NCBI RefSeq assembly: GCF_006636205.1
Contig: NZ_VIGB01000003.1
Span: 1,984,001 to 2,048,000, forward strand
Direction of reading: 5' to 3'
Length of the DNA stretch: 64,000 nt
From: Kitasatospora acidiphila
GTDB taxonomy: Bacteria > Actinomycetota > Actinomycetes > Streptomycetales > Streptomycetaceae
The notes below the pieces were generated by a model that was given only the letters and a program-made list of their open reading frames with translations, was not told where the DNA came from and ran no database searches. How positions within the stretch are numbered: the first letter of the stretch is position 1; each line of letters begins with the position of its first letter. Made by a program: the position numbers and the translations under genes. This document shows, in pieces, positions 15,833-23,977 of the stretch.

Positions 15833-17559
15833 CGGCCCCCGCCGACCCGCCCGAGCCACCTGAGCCGCCCCGCAAGGCCACTCCCCCTGCCGCGCCCAAG
15901 CCGGCCCCCGCTGCGAAACCCGCGCCCAAGCCCGCACCCGCCCCCAAGCCGGCCCGGTCCGCGGTGCTCGACGAGGCGCACCTCGGCGACATCGAGGGCG
16001 CGTTCGGCCGGATCCCCCGCGAGCACACCGAGGAGCGGCCCGGCCTGCGCACCCGGCTGCTCACCCTGCTGGCGATCGTCGGCCCCGGCATCATCGTCAT
16101 GGTCGGCGACAACGACGCGGGCGGCATCGCCACCTACTCCCAGGCCGGCCAGAACTACGGCTACTCGCTGCTCTGGGTGCTGCTCCTGCTGATCCCGGTG
16201 CTGATCGTCAACCAGGAGATGGTGGTGCGCCTGGGCGCCGTCACCGGCGTCGGCCACGCCCGGCTGATCAACGAGCGGTTCGGGCGGTTCTGGGGCTGGT
16301 TCAGCGTCGGCGACCTGTTCGTGCTCAACTTCCTCACCATCGTCACCGAGTTCATCGGGATCTCGCTCGCCTCCGAATACCTGGGCGCCTCCAAGTACTG
16401 GGTGGTGCCGCTGTCCGCGCTGCTGCTGATCGCGATGACCGCCAGCGGCTCGTTCCGCCGCTGGGAGCGGGCCATGTTCGCGCTGATCGCGGTGAGCCTG
16501 CTGCTGGTCCCGCTGCTGCTGATGTCCCAGCCGAAGTGGCTGCACGCGGCGCACTCCTTCGTGGTGCCGAGCGTCCAGGGCGGCATCAGCAGCGACGCCG
16601 TGCTGCTGATCATCGCCATCGTCGGCACCACGGTGGCGCCCTGGCAGCTGTTCTTCCAGCAGTCCAATGTGATCGACAAGCGGATCACCCCGCGGTTCAT
16701 CGGCTACGAGCGGGCCGACACCGTGATCGGCTCGTTCGTGGTGGTGATCGGCGCCACCGCCCTGGTGATGATCGCCGACTTCGCCGCCCGCGGCACCCCC
16801 TTCGCGGGCCACTTCACCGACGCCGGCGGGGTCGCCCAAGCGCTCGCCCAGCACAGCCATGCGATGGCCGTGATGTTCTCGATCGTGCTGCTGGACGCCA
16901 GCATCATCGGCGCCGCCGCCGTCACCCTCGCCACCAGCTACGCCTTCGGCGACGTCTTCAACCTGCGCCACTCGCTGCACCGCGGCTTCGGCGAGGCCAA
17001 GCAGTTCTACGCCTCGTACAGCCTGATGGTGCTGCTCGCCGCCGGGATCGTGCTGATCCCCGGTGCGCCGCTGGGCGTGATCACCGAGGCCGTGCAGGCG
17101 CTCGCCGGGCTGCTGCTGCCCTCCGCCAGCGTCTTCCTGCTGCTGCTCTGCAACGACCCCGAGGTGCTCGGGCCGTGGGTCAACCCGCGCTGGCTGAACG
17201 TGCTGGCGGGCGTGATCATCGGCGTGCTGCTGCTGCTCTCCTGCATCCTGATGACCACCACGCTCTTCCCGTCCATCGACGTCAAGGCGCTCACCGCCTG
17301 GCTCGCGGCCGGGCTGGCCGCCGCCACGCTGACCGGCCTGCTCGCGCTGCGGCGGGCCCGCCGCCGTGCCCCCGCCCCGCCGCCCGCCCGGGTGCTCTCC
17401 CCCGCCGAGAAACTCGCCTGGCGGATGCCGCCGCTGGCGCTGCTCAAGCCCGTCGAGTGGTCCCCGGGGCTGCGCCTGGGCATGCTGGCGCTGCGCGCGT
17501 ACCTGGTGCTCAGCGCAGTGCTGCTGCTGGTGAAGGCGGTCCGCCTGGGCGGCGGCTGA
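15829..17559 (+). CDS. NRAMP-like divalent metal transporter with altered metal site
   Basis: This 576-residue protein has a proline/alanine-rich cytosolic N-tail of about 70 residues, then about 11-12 hydrophobic helices of the NRAMP/SLC11 fold. In NRAMPs helix 1 carries DPGN and helix 6 carries MPHN, whose Asp, Asn and Met coordinate Mn or Fe. Here helix 1 reads GDNDAGGIATY and helix 6 reads TVAPWQLFFQQSN. The aspartate is kept, but Asn is Gly and the metal-selective Met is Ala. Loss of that methionine is a feature of NRAMP-related magnesium transporters, so Mg transport is plausible. The GTG start overlaps the stop of the MgtE-sensor gene. The cation is inferred, not shown. Confidence 0.84.
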   Translation: MTAPADPPEPPEPPRKATPPAAPKPAPAAKPAPKPAPAPKPARSAVLDEAHLGDIEGAFGRIPREHTEERPGLRTRLLTLLAIVGPGIIVMVGDNDAGGIATYSQAGQNYGYSLLWVLLLLIPVLIVNQEMVVRLGAVTGVGHARLINERFGRFWGWFSVGDLFVLNFLTIVTEFIGISLASEYLGASKYWVVPLSALLLIAMTASGSFRRWERAMFALIAVSLLLVPLLLMSQPKWLHAAHSFVVPSVQGGISSDAVLLIIAIVGTTVAPWQLFFQQSNVIDKRITPRFIGYERADTVIGSFVVVIGATALVMIADFAARGTPFAGHFTDAGGVAQALAQHSHAMAVMFSIVLLDASIIGAAAVTLATSYAFGDVFNLRHSLHRGFGEAKQFYASYSLMVLLAAGIVLIPGAPLGVITEAVQALAGLLLPSASVFLLLLCNDPEVLGPWVNPRWLNVLAGVIIGVLLLLSCILMTTTLFPSIDVKALTAWLAAGLAAATLTGLLALRRARRRAPAPPPARVLSPAEKLAWRMPPLALLKPVEWSPGLRLGMLALRAYLVLSAVLLLVKAVRLGGG

Positions 17560-17742
17560 GGCGGCTGCGGCGGCTGAACCCCCAGCACATCGTCGGCCGC
17601 ATCGAGGTGGTGCGGGAGTTCCGGGCCCCGAGCTCCGGGCAGTCGGCTGACTGATCGTCAGTCGGGAAGGGGTCGTTCGCGGCGTCGGGTAGGCTGCCCC
17701 GGTTCGCCCGAAACGCCGCCAATTCCGGAGACCCGTATCCTC

Positions 17743-18915
17743 ATGGCCCCCTCGCGCACCATCCGTATGGCAGTCACCGGCGGCGGCACCGGCGGCCACA
17801 CCTACCCCGCGCTGACCGCCATCAACGCGCTGCGCGAGCGCCTGGCCGCCGAGGGCAGAGAGCTCGAGGTGACCTGGTACGGCACCCCGACGGGGCTGGA
17901 GGCGCGGATCAGCGCCGACAACGGCATCCCGTTCCGGCCGATCGCCACCGGCAAGGTGCGCCGGTCGCTGAAGCCCGCGGCGGTGGCCCGCACCATGGTG
18001 GACCTGGCCCGGGTGCCGTACGGGATCCTGCAGGCCACCGTCCACCTGGCGCGGCAGCGGCCGGACGTGGTGCTGTCCACCGGCGGCTACGTCGCCGTCC
18101 CGGTCGGCCTCGGTGCGGCGCTCACCCGCACCCCGCTGGTGATGCACGAGCAGATCACCTCGCTCGGCCTGGCGAACCGCCTGCTCTCCCGGGTGGCGAA
18201 GGCCGTCGCGCTCAGCCATGAGTCCTCGCTCGCCGCGCTGCCGCCCCGGGCCCGCTCCCGGGCCCAGGTCACGGGCAACCCGGTGCGGCCCGCGCTGCTG
18301 CGCGGCAACGGCGCCAAGGCCCGGGCCGCCTACGGGCTCGACCCCGAGCTGCCGCTGGTGTACGTGACGGGTGGGGCGCAGGGCAGCGCGCAGGTCAACG
18401 GGCTGGTGCTGGAGGTGCTCCCGGCGCTGCTCGGCAGCTGCCAGGTGCTGCACCAGTGCGGCCCCGACCACCACGCCAAGATGACCGCCCACGCGGCCGG
18501 CCTCGACCCCCAACTCGCCCACCGCTACCGGCCGGTGCCCTATGTCGACGGCGAGCTCGCCGATGTCTTCGCGGCGGCCGACGTGGTGATCTCCCGCGCC
18601 GGCGCCGGCACCCTGGCCGAGCTCACCGCGATCGGCAAGCCCGCCGTGCTGATCCCGCTGGAGCCCACGGCGGCGGACGAGCAGCGCCGCAACGCCGAGT
18701 ACCTGGCGGAGCACGGCGCGGCGTTCGCGATCACCCGGCCCGACGTCACGGCCGAACGGCTCGGGCAGTCCGTCTGGCAGCTGATCACCGACCCGGGCCG
18801 GCGCGCCGACATGGCCGCCCGCTCCCGCGCCCTCGGCCACCCGGACGCCGCCCAGGCCCTCGCCGACCTCATCTATGCCAAGGCCCGCCGGAACGGCGCC
18901 CACCGGGCGGCTTGA
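17743..18915 (+). CDS. MurG-like UDP-GlcNAc transferase (paralogue)
   Basis: This 390-residue GT28 glycosyltransferase resembles MurG, which adds GlcNAc to lipid I at the inner membrane face. Motifs are the N-terminal TGGGTGGHTYPALTA, the phosphate-loop region STGGYVAVPVGLGAA, HEQITSLGLANRLLS, VTGGAQGSAQVNG, and the donor-binding SRAGAGTLAELTAIGKPAVLIPL with DEQRRNAEYL. Canonical MurG has GGTGGHIFPA and AGAST; the replacements mark a divergent copy. The gene is not in a division/cell-wall cluster, so it is probably a second MurG-like enzyme rather than the essential one. The ATG follows CCGGAGACCCG. Confidence 0.85.
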   Translation: MAPSRTIRMAVTGGGTGGHTYPALTAINALRERLAAEGRELEVTWYGTPTGLEARISADNGIPFRPIATGKVRRSLKPAAVARTMVDLARVPYGILQATVHLARQRPDVVLSTGGYVAVPVGLGAALTRTPLVMHEQITSLGLANRLLSRVAKAVALSHESSLAALPPRARSRAQVTGNPVRPALLRGNGAKARAAYGLDPELPLVYVTGGAQGSAQVNGLVLEVLPALLGSCQVLHQCGPDHHAKMTAHAAGLDPQLAHRYRPVPYVDGELADVFAAADVVISRAGAGTLAELTAIGKPAVLIPLEPTAADEQRRNAEYLAEHGAAFAITRPDVTAERLGQSVWQLITDPGRRADMAARSRALGHPDAAQALADLIYAKARRNGAHRAA

Positions 18916-19106
18916 GCCTGGGGCCCGGGCAGGGGCCCTGGGCTGGGCTCGGTCCCGCCCTTCGTGTCCATGCCGTCGTACGCCCCTGGCATGATCACGA
19001 TTCCCTGGGCGGACGGTAACGGGATCATCACATCCTGACGGCACGTCAACCAGAGCTGACAGGCTGTTCCCTCGCAAACCGTCCACACTTTGCCCAGGGA
19101 ACCGCC

Positions 19107-19715
19107 ATGCCGAAAACACTTTCCGTGCCGCCCGGTTGGGGTCAGCAGCAGCCTCCCGGCGCTTCGAGGAGGACGAAGCGGAAGATCCTGGCGGGGACGG
19201 GCATAGCGACCCTGGTGCTGTTCGTGGGGATCGGCGCGACGCACCCCAGCAACACCACCTCGACGAAGGCGGCTCCAGCCGCTGCGACCGCACAGGGCAG
19301 TGCGTCGGCGGCTCCGTCGGCAGCGCCCGCGACATCCGCACCCGCCGCCCAGGCGCCTGTGCCGGCGGCTCCCAGCCGCTCGGCCGCGCCCACGCACAGC
19401 GCGGCACCCGCTACCCCGAGCCACGAGCCGAGCCCCACTCCCCCGCCGGCCCAGGCTGCCCAGCCGGCCCAGCAGGCGCAGCCGACCGAGCAGGCGCAGC
19501 CGACCCTGCCCACCCAGGCGCCCGAGGCCCCCGCCACCACCGACGCCCCCGCACCCGCACCCGCGCAGGCCGGGATCATCATGTCCCCGACCGGCCACTA
19601 CTACCGGGCGGGCGAGTTCTGCCCCGACGCCGACGCCGGCAAGTCCACCGTCGACGCCCACGGCACCACCATCTACTGCGGCCTGGTGAGCGGCCGCAAC
19701 CACTGGCACTACTGA
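19107..19715 (+). CDS. Membrane-anchored Ala/Pro-rich surface protein
   Basis: This 202-residue protein is not a known enzyme. A basic N-terminus (RRTKRK) precedes one hydrophobic helix (ILAGTGIATLVLFVGIGA), so it is probably anchored with the rest outside. Residues 50-155 form a low-complexity Ala/Pro/Gln/Thr linker suited to spanning the cell wall. A compact C-terminal 45 residues hold two cysteines and aromatic residues (GHYYRAGEFCPDADAG, IYCGLVSGRNHWHY) and may be a small disulfide domain. The start ATG has CAGGGA upstream. Confidence 0.75.
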   Translation: MPKTLSVPPGWGQQQPPGASRRTKRKILAGTGIATLVLFVGIGATHPSNTTSTKAAPAAATAQGSASAAPSAAPATSAPAAQAPVPAAPSRSAAPTHSAAPATPSHEPSPTPPPAQAAQPAQQAQPTEQAQPTLPTQAPEAPATTDAPAPAPAQAGIIMSPTGHYYRAGEFCPDADAGKSTVDAHGTTIYCGLVSGRNHWHY

Positions 19716-19735
19716 GGGCGACTACCCTGGTCGGC

Positions 19736-20338
19736 ATGTATGTGAAGGTGTGCGGTGTCCGGACCCCGGGCGATGTGGCGGCAGCGGTCGAGGCGGGGGC
19801 GGACGCGATCGGCTTCGTGCTGACCGAGAGCGTGCGCCGACTGGAGCCGGCGGCGGCGCGTGAGCTGGCGGCCGCGGTGCCGGAGCACATCCTCACCGTG
19901 GGCGTGGCCGCCGGGGTTCCGGCGGCGGAGGCCGGCCAGTTGGCCCTGGCCGCCGGGGTGCGGGCGCTGCAGCTCCACGGCCCGTACCCGCGCGAGGCCT
20001 TCGACGAGCTGGCCGGGCTGCCGCTGCGCCTGGTGCGGGCCACCTCGCTGGACGAGACCGCCGAACTCACCGCCGGCGCCTACGGCGAGGAGCTCCTGCT
20101 GCTCGACTCCCCCGTGGCCGGCTCCGGTGCCCAGTGGGACCTGGCCCGCCTGAACCAGGCCGCGCCCCAGGGCCACTGGCTGCTCGCGGGTGGCCTCAAC
20201 CCCGACAACGTCGCCGCCGCCATCACCGCCGCCCGCCCCTGGGGCGTGGACGTCTCCAGCGGCGTCGAATCCACCCGCGGCGTCAAGGACCACGCCCGCA
20301 TCCGCGCCTTCGTGGCGGCGGCCCGCGCCGCTGCCTGA
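19736..20338 (+). CDS. trpF: Phosphoribosylanthranilate isomerase (TrpF)
   Basis: This 200-residue TIM barrel catalyses the Amadori rearrangement of phosphoribosylanthranilate in tryptophan synthesis. The general-base cysteine is in the N-terminal VKVCGVR. Further motifs are GADAIGFVL, LQLHGPYP, the general-acid aspartate in LLLDSPVAGSGAQWD, LLAGGLNPDNV, and the phosphate site GVDVSSGVES. The length is normal. Streptomycetes usually rely on the bifunctional PriA for this step, so a dedicated TrpF is notable. No other trp gene is adjacent. The ATG starts 20 bp after the previous stop; a TACCCT at 19721 could give a near-leaderless message. Confidence 0.88.
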   Translation: MYVKVCGVRTPGDVAAAVEAGADAIGFVLTESVRRLEPAAARELAAAVPEHILTVGVAAGVPAAEAGQLALAAGVRALQLHGPYPREAFDELAGLPLRLVRATSLDETAELTAGAYGEELLLLDSPVAGSGAQWDLARLNQAAPQGHWLLAGGLNPDNVAAAITAARPWGVDVSSGVESTRGVKDHARIRAFVAAARAAA

Positions 20339-20421
20339 ATCCCGCCACCGCCCGCGCCGCCGCCTGAAACGCAGCAACCACCCGAAACGTAGCGGCCGCC
20401 CGCACCGTCGCCCGAAAACAG

Positions 20422-20457
20422 CTGACGGGCCATCAAGCATGCTTGATGGCCCGTCAG
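20422..20457. terminator. 36-bp perfect palindrome, bidirectional terminator
   Basis: Positions 20422-20439 are the exact reverse complement of 20440-20457 (arm CTGACGGGCCATCAAGCA), with no spacer. It lies between trpF (+) and the converging Ppm-like gene, whose stop is 8 bp away. It probably terminates both. The preceding 80 bp are degenerate short repeats of a CCCGAAAC/CCTGAAAC type. Confidence 0.7.
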
Positions 20458-20464
20458 TTCGGGA

Positions 20465-21205
20465 TCACTTCCCGCTGCGCGAGAAGAGCAGCTTCCACGG
20501 GGCCAGCGCGGACTCGATCTGCACCGCCATGCTCATCTTGGAGACGCCCTCGGCCCGCTCCTCGAAGCGGATCGGCACCTCGACGATGCGCATGCCGCGG
20601 CGCACCACGCGGTAGTTCATCTCGACCTGGAACGAGTAGCCGTTGCTGTTGATCGACGGCAGGTCGATGGCCCGCAGGGTGTCCGCCCGCCAGGCCTTGA
20701 AGCCCGCGGTGGCGTCCTTGACCTTCAGCCGCAGCAGCGTGTTGACGTAGAAGTTGGCCCAGGCCGACAGCGCCTTGCGGTGCCACGGCCACTCGGAGGC
20801 GGTGGAGCCGCCGGGCACGTAGCGCGAGCCGAGCACCACGGCGGCGTCGGAGCGGGTGACCAGGGTCTCGATCATGATGGGGACCACCGAGGCCGGGTGC
20901 GAGAGGTCGGCGTCCATCTGCACCACGATGTCGGCGCCGTTCTCCAGCGCCTTGGACATGCCGGCGATGTAGGCGCGGCCCAGACCGTCCTTCTCGGTGC
21001 GGTGCAGCACGCTGACGTTCTCCGGGCGCTCGGCGGCCAGGCCGTCCGCGAGCGCGCCGGTGCCGTCGGGCGAGTTGTCGTCCACCACGAGCAGGTGCAG
21101 GTTCTCGAGCTTCAGCTCCTCGAGCAGGCCGGCAAGGATCGGCAGGTTCTCCCGTTCGTTGTACGTGGGAACGACGACAACGACCTTGGGGGAAGCCTCT
21201 ACCAT
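20465..21205 (-). CDS. Polyprenol-phosphate mannose synthase (GT2, Ppm1-like)
   Basis: This 246-residue GT2 enzyme transfers mannose from GDP-mannose to polyprenyl phosphate at the cytoplasmic face, feeding mannosylation of lipids and proteins. It has the GT-A start VVVVPTYNERENLPILAGLL, the nucleotide site VVDDNSPDGTG, GLGRAYIAGM, the catalytic DxD region VQMDADLSHP, GSRYVPGG, the acceptor loop SYSFQ-type NGYSFQVEMNYR and VPIRFEER. The ATG at 21205 is preferred over in-frame upstream codons because GAGGG lies 7 nt before it. There is no fused acyltransferase, unlike the mycobacterial two-domain form. Confidence 0.88.
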   Translation of the reverse strand: MVEASPKVVVVVPTYNERENLPILAGLLEELKLENLHLLVVDDNSPDGTGALADGLAAERPENVSVLHRTEKDGLGRAYIAGMSKALENGADIVVQMDADLSHPASVVPIMIETLVTRSDAAVVLGSRYVPGGSTASEWPWHRKALSAWANFYVNTLLRLKVKDATAGFKAWRADTLRAIDLPSINSNGYSFQVEMNYRVVRRGMRIVEVPIRFEERAEGVSKMSMAVQIESALAPWKLLFSRSGK

Positions 21206-21348
21206 GTTCAAGCCCTCGTGATCTCTAAAGGGGGGTAACACGAGGACAGCGCCCACGCGGTACCACGCAATGTCAAGCTGCGGTGGGCGCGAGTCTAGTT
21301 GACGCTGATGAAGCGCTGCATCTCAGCCAGCCCTGCTCGGCTGCCCCC

Positions 21349-22644
21349 TCAGCGACCGGCAGGCTGCGCGGGTTCCGACGAGTCGGCGGCGGGCTCCGGC
21401 TCAGGGGCCGGCCCCTCGCGCACTTCCCGGCGCAGCGGCGATGTCCACAGCACCACCGGGCAGAACACCAGCAGCACCGCGCAGCAGATGATGGTCGGCT
21501 GCAGGCCCAGCAGGGTGCCCAGCCCGCCGCCGAGCAGGGCGGCGATCGGCCGGATCCCCAGCTGCAGCCACATCGTGGTCGCGTTGACCCGGCCCAGCAG
21601 GCGGGACTCACAGGCGGTGACCCGGTAGGTGCGCTGGGCTATGTTGTAGAGAACGGCCGCGACCAGGCCCACCATCAGGCCGGCGGCGGCCATGAACTGG
21701 CCACCCAGGCCCTTGGGTGCCAGACCGGCGGCGAGCCAGGCCGGGACTACCGGGAATTGGCTGAAAAGCAGGATCCGGGCCAGGCCGTACCGCTTGATCA
21801 ACGGCTGGGCCACGATGGTCGCGGCCACGCTGCCGAGGGCGCTGGCACCCATCACCATGCCCAGCGTCCGCGCCGACCAGTCCAGTTCCCGGATCGCGTA
21901 GGGCGTCCAGATCGCCAGGATCGCGGTGAACATCATGTTGCCGATGGCGTTGGAAGCGGTGATGCTGCCGAGCGCCCGGTTGGTGCCGATCACCCGCAGC
22001 CCTTCGAGGAGTTCACGGCGCAGTCCCCGCTCGGCCGGCGGTGCGGGCTCCGGGGCCGGCTCCCGGTGCTTGACCAGCAGCAGGCTCAGCGCGCTCGCCA
22101 GGAAGGAGAACGCGTCGAGGGTGATGGTCCGGGCCGCGCCGATCAGGCCGACCACGAAGCCCGACAGGTTCGGCCCGGCCACCCCCGCGAGCGCGTTGGC
22201 GCTGCTGATCATGCTGTTCGCGGCCACCAGTTGGTCGCGCTCCAGCAGGGTGGCCGGAAAGCTCAGGTAGGCGCTGTCGAAGAACACCGTGCAACAGCCG
22301 ACGGCCAGGGACACCGCGTAGAGCTGCCAGAGGGTCAACGCCCCGGCCAGCTCGGCGATGGGCACCGAACCGAGCAGTGCGGCGCGCAGCAGGTCGGCGC
22401 AGAGCATCACCGAGCGGCGGCGGCAGCGGTCCACCACCACCCCCGCCGGCAGGGACACCAGCAGGAACGGCAGTGAGCTGAAGGCGGTCAGCAGACTGAC
22501 CTGGAAGGTCGAGGCCTTCAGGCCGAGCGCCGCCAACGGCAGCGCCAGCACGGTCACTTGCGAACCGATCAGACTCACGGTCTGGCCGGCCCAGATCAAC
22601 CGGAAGTCCCGGTGCCGCCAGGGTGATCCCTCGTCAACAGACAT
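21349..22644 (-). CDS. MFS transporter (enterobactin/macrolide exporter-like)
   Basis: This 431-residue major facilitator protein has 12 expected helices in two halves. The N-half has FRLIWAGQTVSLIGSQVTVLALPLAAL and, in loop 2-3, the motif A variant AGVVVDRCRRRSVM. A cytosolic loop rich in proline (REPAPEPAPPAERG) separates the halves. The pattern and length match EntS-like and MefA-like exporters, so it probably exports a small molecule. The C-terminus ends in an acidic/proline tail. The ATG at 22644 is clear. The neighbours give no hint of the substrate. Confidence 0.85.
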   Translation of the reverse strand: MSVDEGSPWRHRDFRLIWAGQTVSLIGSQVTVLALPLAALGLKASTFQVSLLTAFSSLPFLLVSLPAGVVVDRCRRRSVMLCADLLRAALLGSVPIAELAGALTLWQLYAVSLAVGCCTVFFDSAYLSFPATLLERDQLVAANSMISSANALAGVAGPNLSGFVVGLIGAARTITLDAFSFLASALSLLLVKHREPAPEPAPPAERGLRRELLEGLRVIGTNRALGSITASNAIGNMMFTAILAIWTPYAIRELDWSARTLGMVMGASALGSVAATIVAQPLIKRYGLARILLFSQFPVVPAWLAAGLAPKGLGGQFMAAAGLMVGLVAAVLYNIAQRTYRVTACESRLLGRVNATTMWLQLGIRPIAALLGGGLGTLLGLQPTIICCAVLLVFCPVVLWTSPLRREVREGPAPEPEPAADSSEPAQPAGR

Positions 22645-22932
22645 TCTGGGATTATCCCCGACATGTCAACTGGCTGTCAGCCGATTCCGGTTCAAGACTT
22701 CGTCATGTCCGGGTTTCAACTGATCCCCCAGATCCACTGAGCCGATCGCCCGGTTCGGCGCCGCGATCCACTGGTCCGGTCCACCGGTTCGGCGCCGCCA
22801 TCCACTCGTTGGGGTCACCGGGGCGGCGTGTCCCGTGCTCCGCCGCGCGGGCTGCGCTGTCGTTGTCTCCGACGGCCGCGCCCCGAGGGGTTCCGGCCGC
22901 CGAAGACCCGTGATCCCACCGGAGGTTCCCCG

Positions 22933-23156
22933 ATGTCCACCGCCCCCGTCACCACCGTGCTCACCGTTGACGGCATGAGCTGCGGCCACTGCGAGCGCAC
23001 GGTCAGCGCCGGTCTGCTGGCCCTCCCCGGCGTGCCGACGTGGCCGCCGACGCCAGGGCCGGCCAGGTGACCGTCGCGTCCACGGCGGCGCTCGACGAGG
23101 CCGTGCTGCGCGGCGCGGTCACCCAGGCCGGCTTCACCCTGGTGCGGCAGGCCTGA
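22933..23156 (+). pseudogene. Heavy-metal-associated (CopZ-like) copper chaperone, 1-base frameshift
   Basis: The ATG with GGAGG upstream starts a normal HMA domain: TTVLTVDGMSCGHCERTVSAGL with the metal motif MxCxxC. After LLALPGV the frame is lost. One missing base near 23033 would restore ADVAADARAGQVTV and the usual C-terminus AVLRGAVTQAGFTLVRQA, stopping at 23154-23156. As given, the product is a 45-residue truncated peptide. Total length is one base short of 75 codons, which fits a single deletion or a read error. Confidence 0.8.
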
Positions 23157-23290
23157 TTCCCGGCCCGGACCCCGGCCTGAATCGCGGCCTGAATCCCGGC
23201 CCGAGCTCCAGGCCTGAGTCCCGGCCCGAGCCCCGGGCCTGAATCCCGGCCCGAGCCCCGCCCGGCCCGAACCCCGCCGGGCCTCAGCCG
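23157..23290. repeat. Degenerate tandem repeats (CCCGGCCCGAG/CCTGAATC type)
   Basis: About ten imperfect copies of a 12-14 bp unit alternating CCCGGCC(C/T)GA(A/G)(C/T) follow the copper-chaperone stop and end at the stop of the converging TIGR03086 gene. The function is unknown; it may be slippage-prone spacer DNA or a diffuse terminator. Confidence 0.6.
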
Positions 23291-23293
23291 ACC

Positions 23294-23881
23294 TCAGGCG
23301 GCGGCCCGCCAGTCGGGGTCGCGACCCGAGAGCGCCAGCGCCTGCTCGAACGCCGGGGCGCTGTCCGCCACCGTCACCGCCTCGGCGAAGCCCTGGTACT
23401 GGCGGTAGAGCTCGGCGTTCTCCCGGACGATGGCCAGGACCACCTCGGCGCTCTCCTCGGAGCAGTGGTACTCCTGGCCGGTGGCGCGGGCCACCTCCCA
23501 GCCGTGCAGGGCCAGTTCGAGCAGCAGCATGCCCGCGATGGCCGGCGCGGGCATCGCCGACCCGCCGAGGTCGATGTCGCCCTCCCAGGCCTCCGGGTCG
23601 GCCCAGGCGGCCACCGCGCGGTCCAGTTGGGCGGCATAGGCCTCGGCCCAGGCGGGGTCGGCGGTGAAGTCCCGGTTGGTGAGCTCCTCCGGGAGCTGCT
23701 TGCGCAGGGCGCGGTGCTCCAGGCCGTGCGAGGTGTAGAGGACCCAGTGGTTGACCAGGGCCCGGGTGTCGAAGTCCGTGCAGGGGGTCGGGGCGGAGAG
23801 CTGGTCGGCGGTGATGCCCTTGGCGACTCGGGCGCTCTCGCCGGCGTGCTCCGCCAGGCAGCGGTACAGGGTGTCGTTCAT
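23294..23881 (-). CDS. TIGR03086-family metal-binding protein (DinB/mycothiol-enzyme fold), copy 1
   Basis: This 195-residue four-helix protein is of the DinB-like family that includes mycothiol-dependent maleylpyruvate isomerase. The N-terminal segment LSAPTPCTDFDTRALVNHWV is characteristic, and metal-binding histidines come from NHWV and LALHGWEVARATGQ. Members are probably mycothiol-dependent or metal-dependent transferases. The ATG at 23881 was chosen; GTG at 23887 is also possible. It is divergent from an AraC-type regulator, and three 14-bp repeats lie between them, so it is likely that regulator's target. Confidence 0.78.
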   Translation of the reverse strand: MNDTLYRCLAEHAGESARVAKGITADQLSAPTPCTDFDTRALVNHWVLYTSHGLEHRALRKQLPEELTNRDFTADPAWAEAYAAQLDRAVAAWADPEAWEGDIDLGGSAMPAPAIAGMLLLELALHGWEVARATGQEYHCSEESAEVVLAIVRENAELYRQYQGFAEAVTVADSAPAFEQALALSGRDPDWRAAA

Positions 23882-23918
23882 GATCACGACGGTATTCGGC
23901 CCGGCAGCCACCGGTCTT

Positions 23919-23960
23919 GAAGAAAAGCGACAGAAGAAAGGCGATAGAAGAAAGGCGACA
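23919..23960. repeat. Three 14-bp direct repeats in divergent promoter
   Basis: GAAGAAAAGCGACA (23919-23932), GAAGAAAGGCGATA (23933-23946) and GAAGAAAGGCGACA (23947-23960) are contiguous, purine-rich and far lower in G+C than the surroundings. They lie between the TIGR03086 gene and the AraC gene, just upstream of the latter's -10 box, and look like regulator binding sites. Confidence 0.75.
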
Positions 23961-23962
23961 GC

Positions 23963-23977
23963 TAGGGTTACCGGGTG
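23963..23977 (+). promoter_or_regulatory. -10 box for leaderless AraC-family gene
   Basis: TAGGGT (23963-23968) lies 6 bp before the GTG at 23975, and no Shine-Dalgarno sequence is present. Transcription would start at or next to the start codon, as in many actinobacterial leaderless messages. Confidence 0.5.

Noticed and set aside
15637..19407. Very long open frame (about 1250 codons) on the minus strand opposite the NRAMP-like and MurG-like genes
   Set aside because: It is a codon-bias shadow: the translation is low-complexity Gly/Arg/His/Gln and the plus strand holds well-conserved proteins. The same applies to long frames opposite the giant secreted protein (43415-49066).
23157..23290. 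CRISPR-like repeats
   Set aside because: The units are contiguous, degenerate and 12-14 bp, with no unique spacers. No CRISPR array was seen anywhere in the window.
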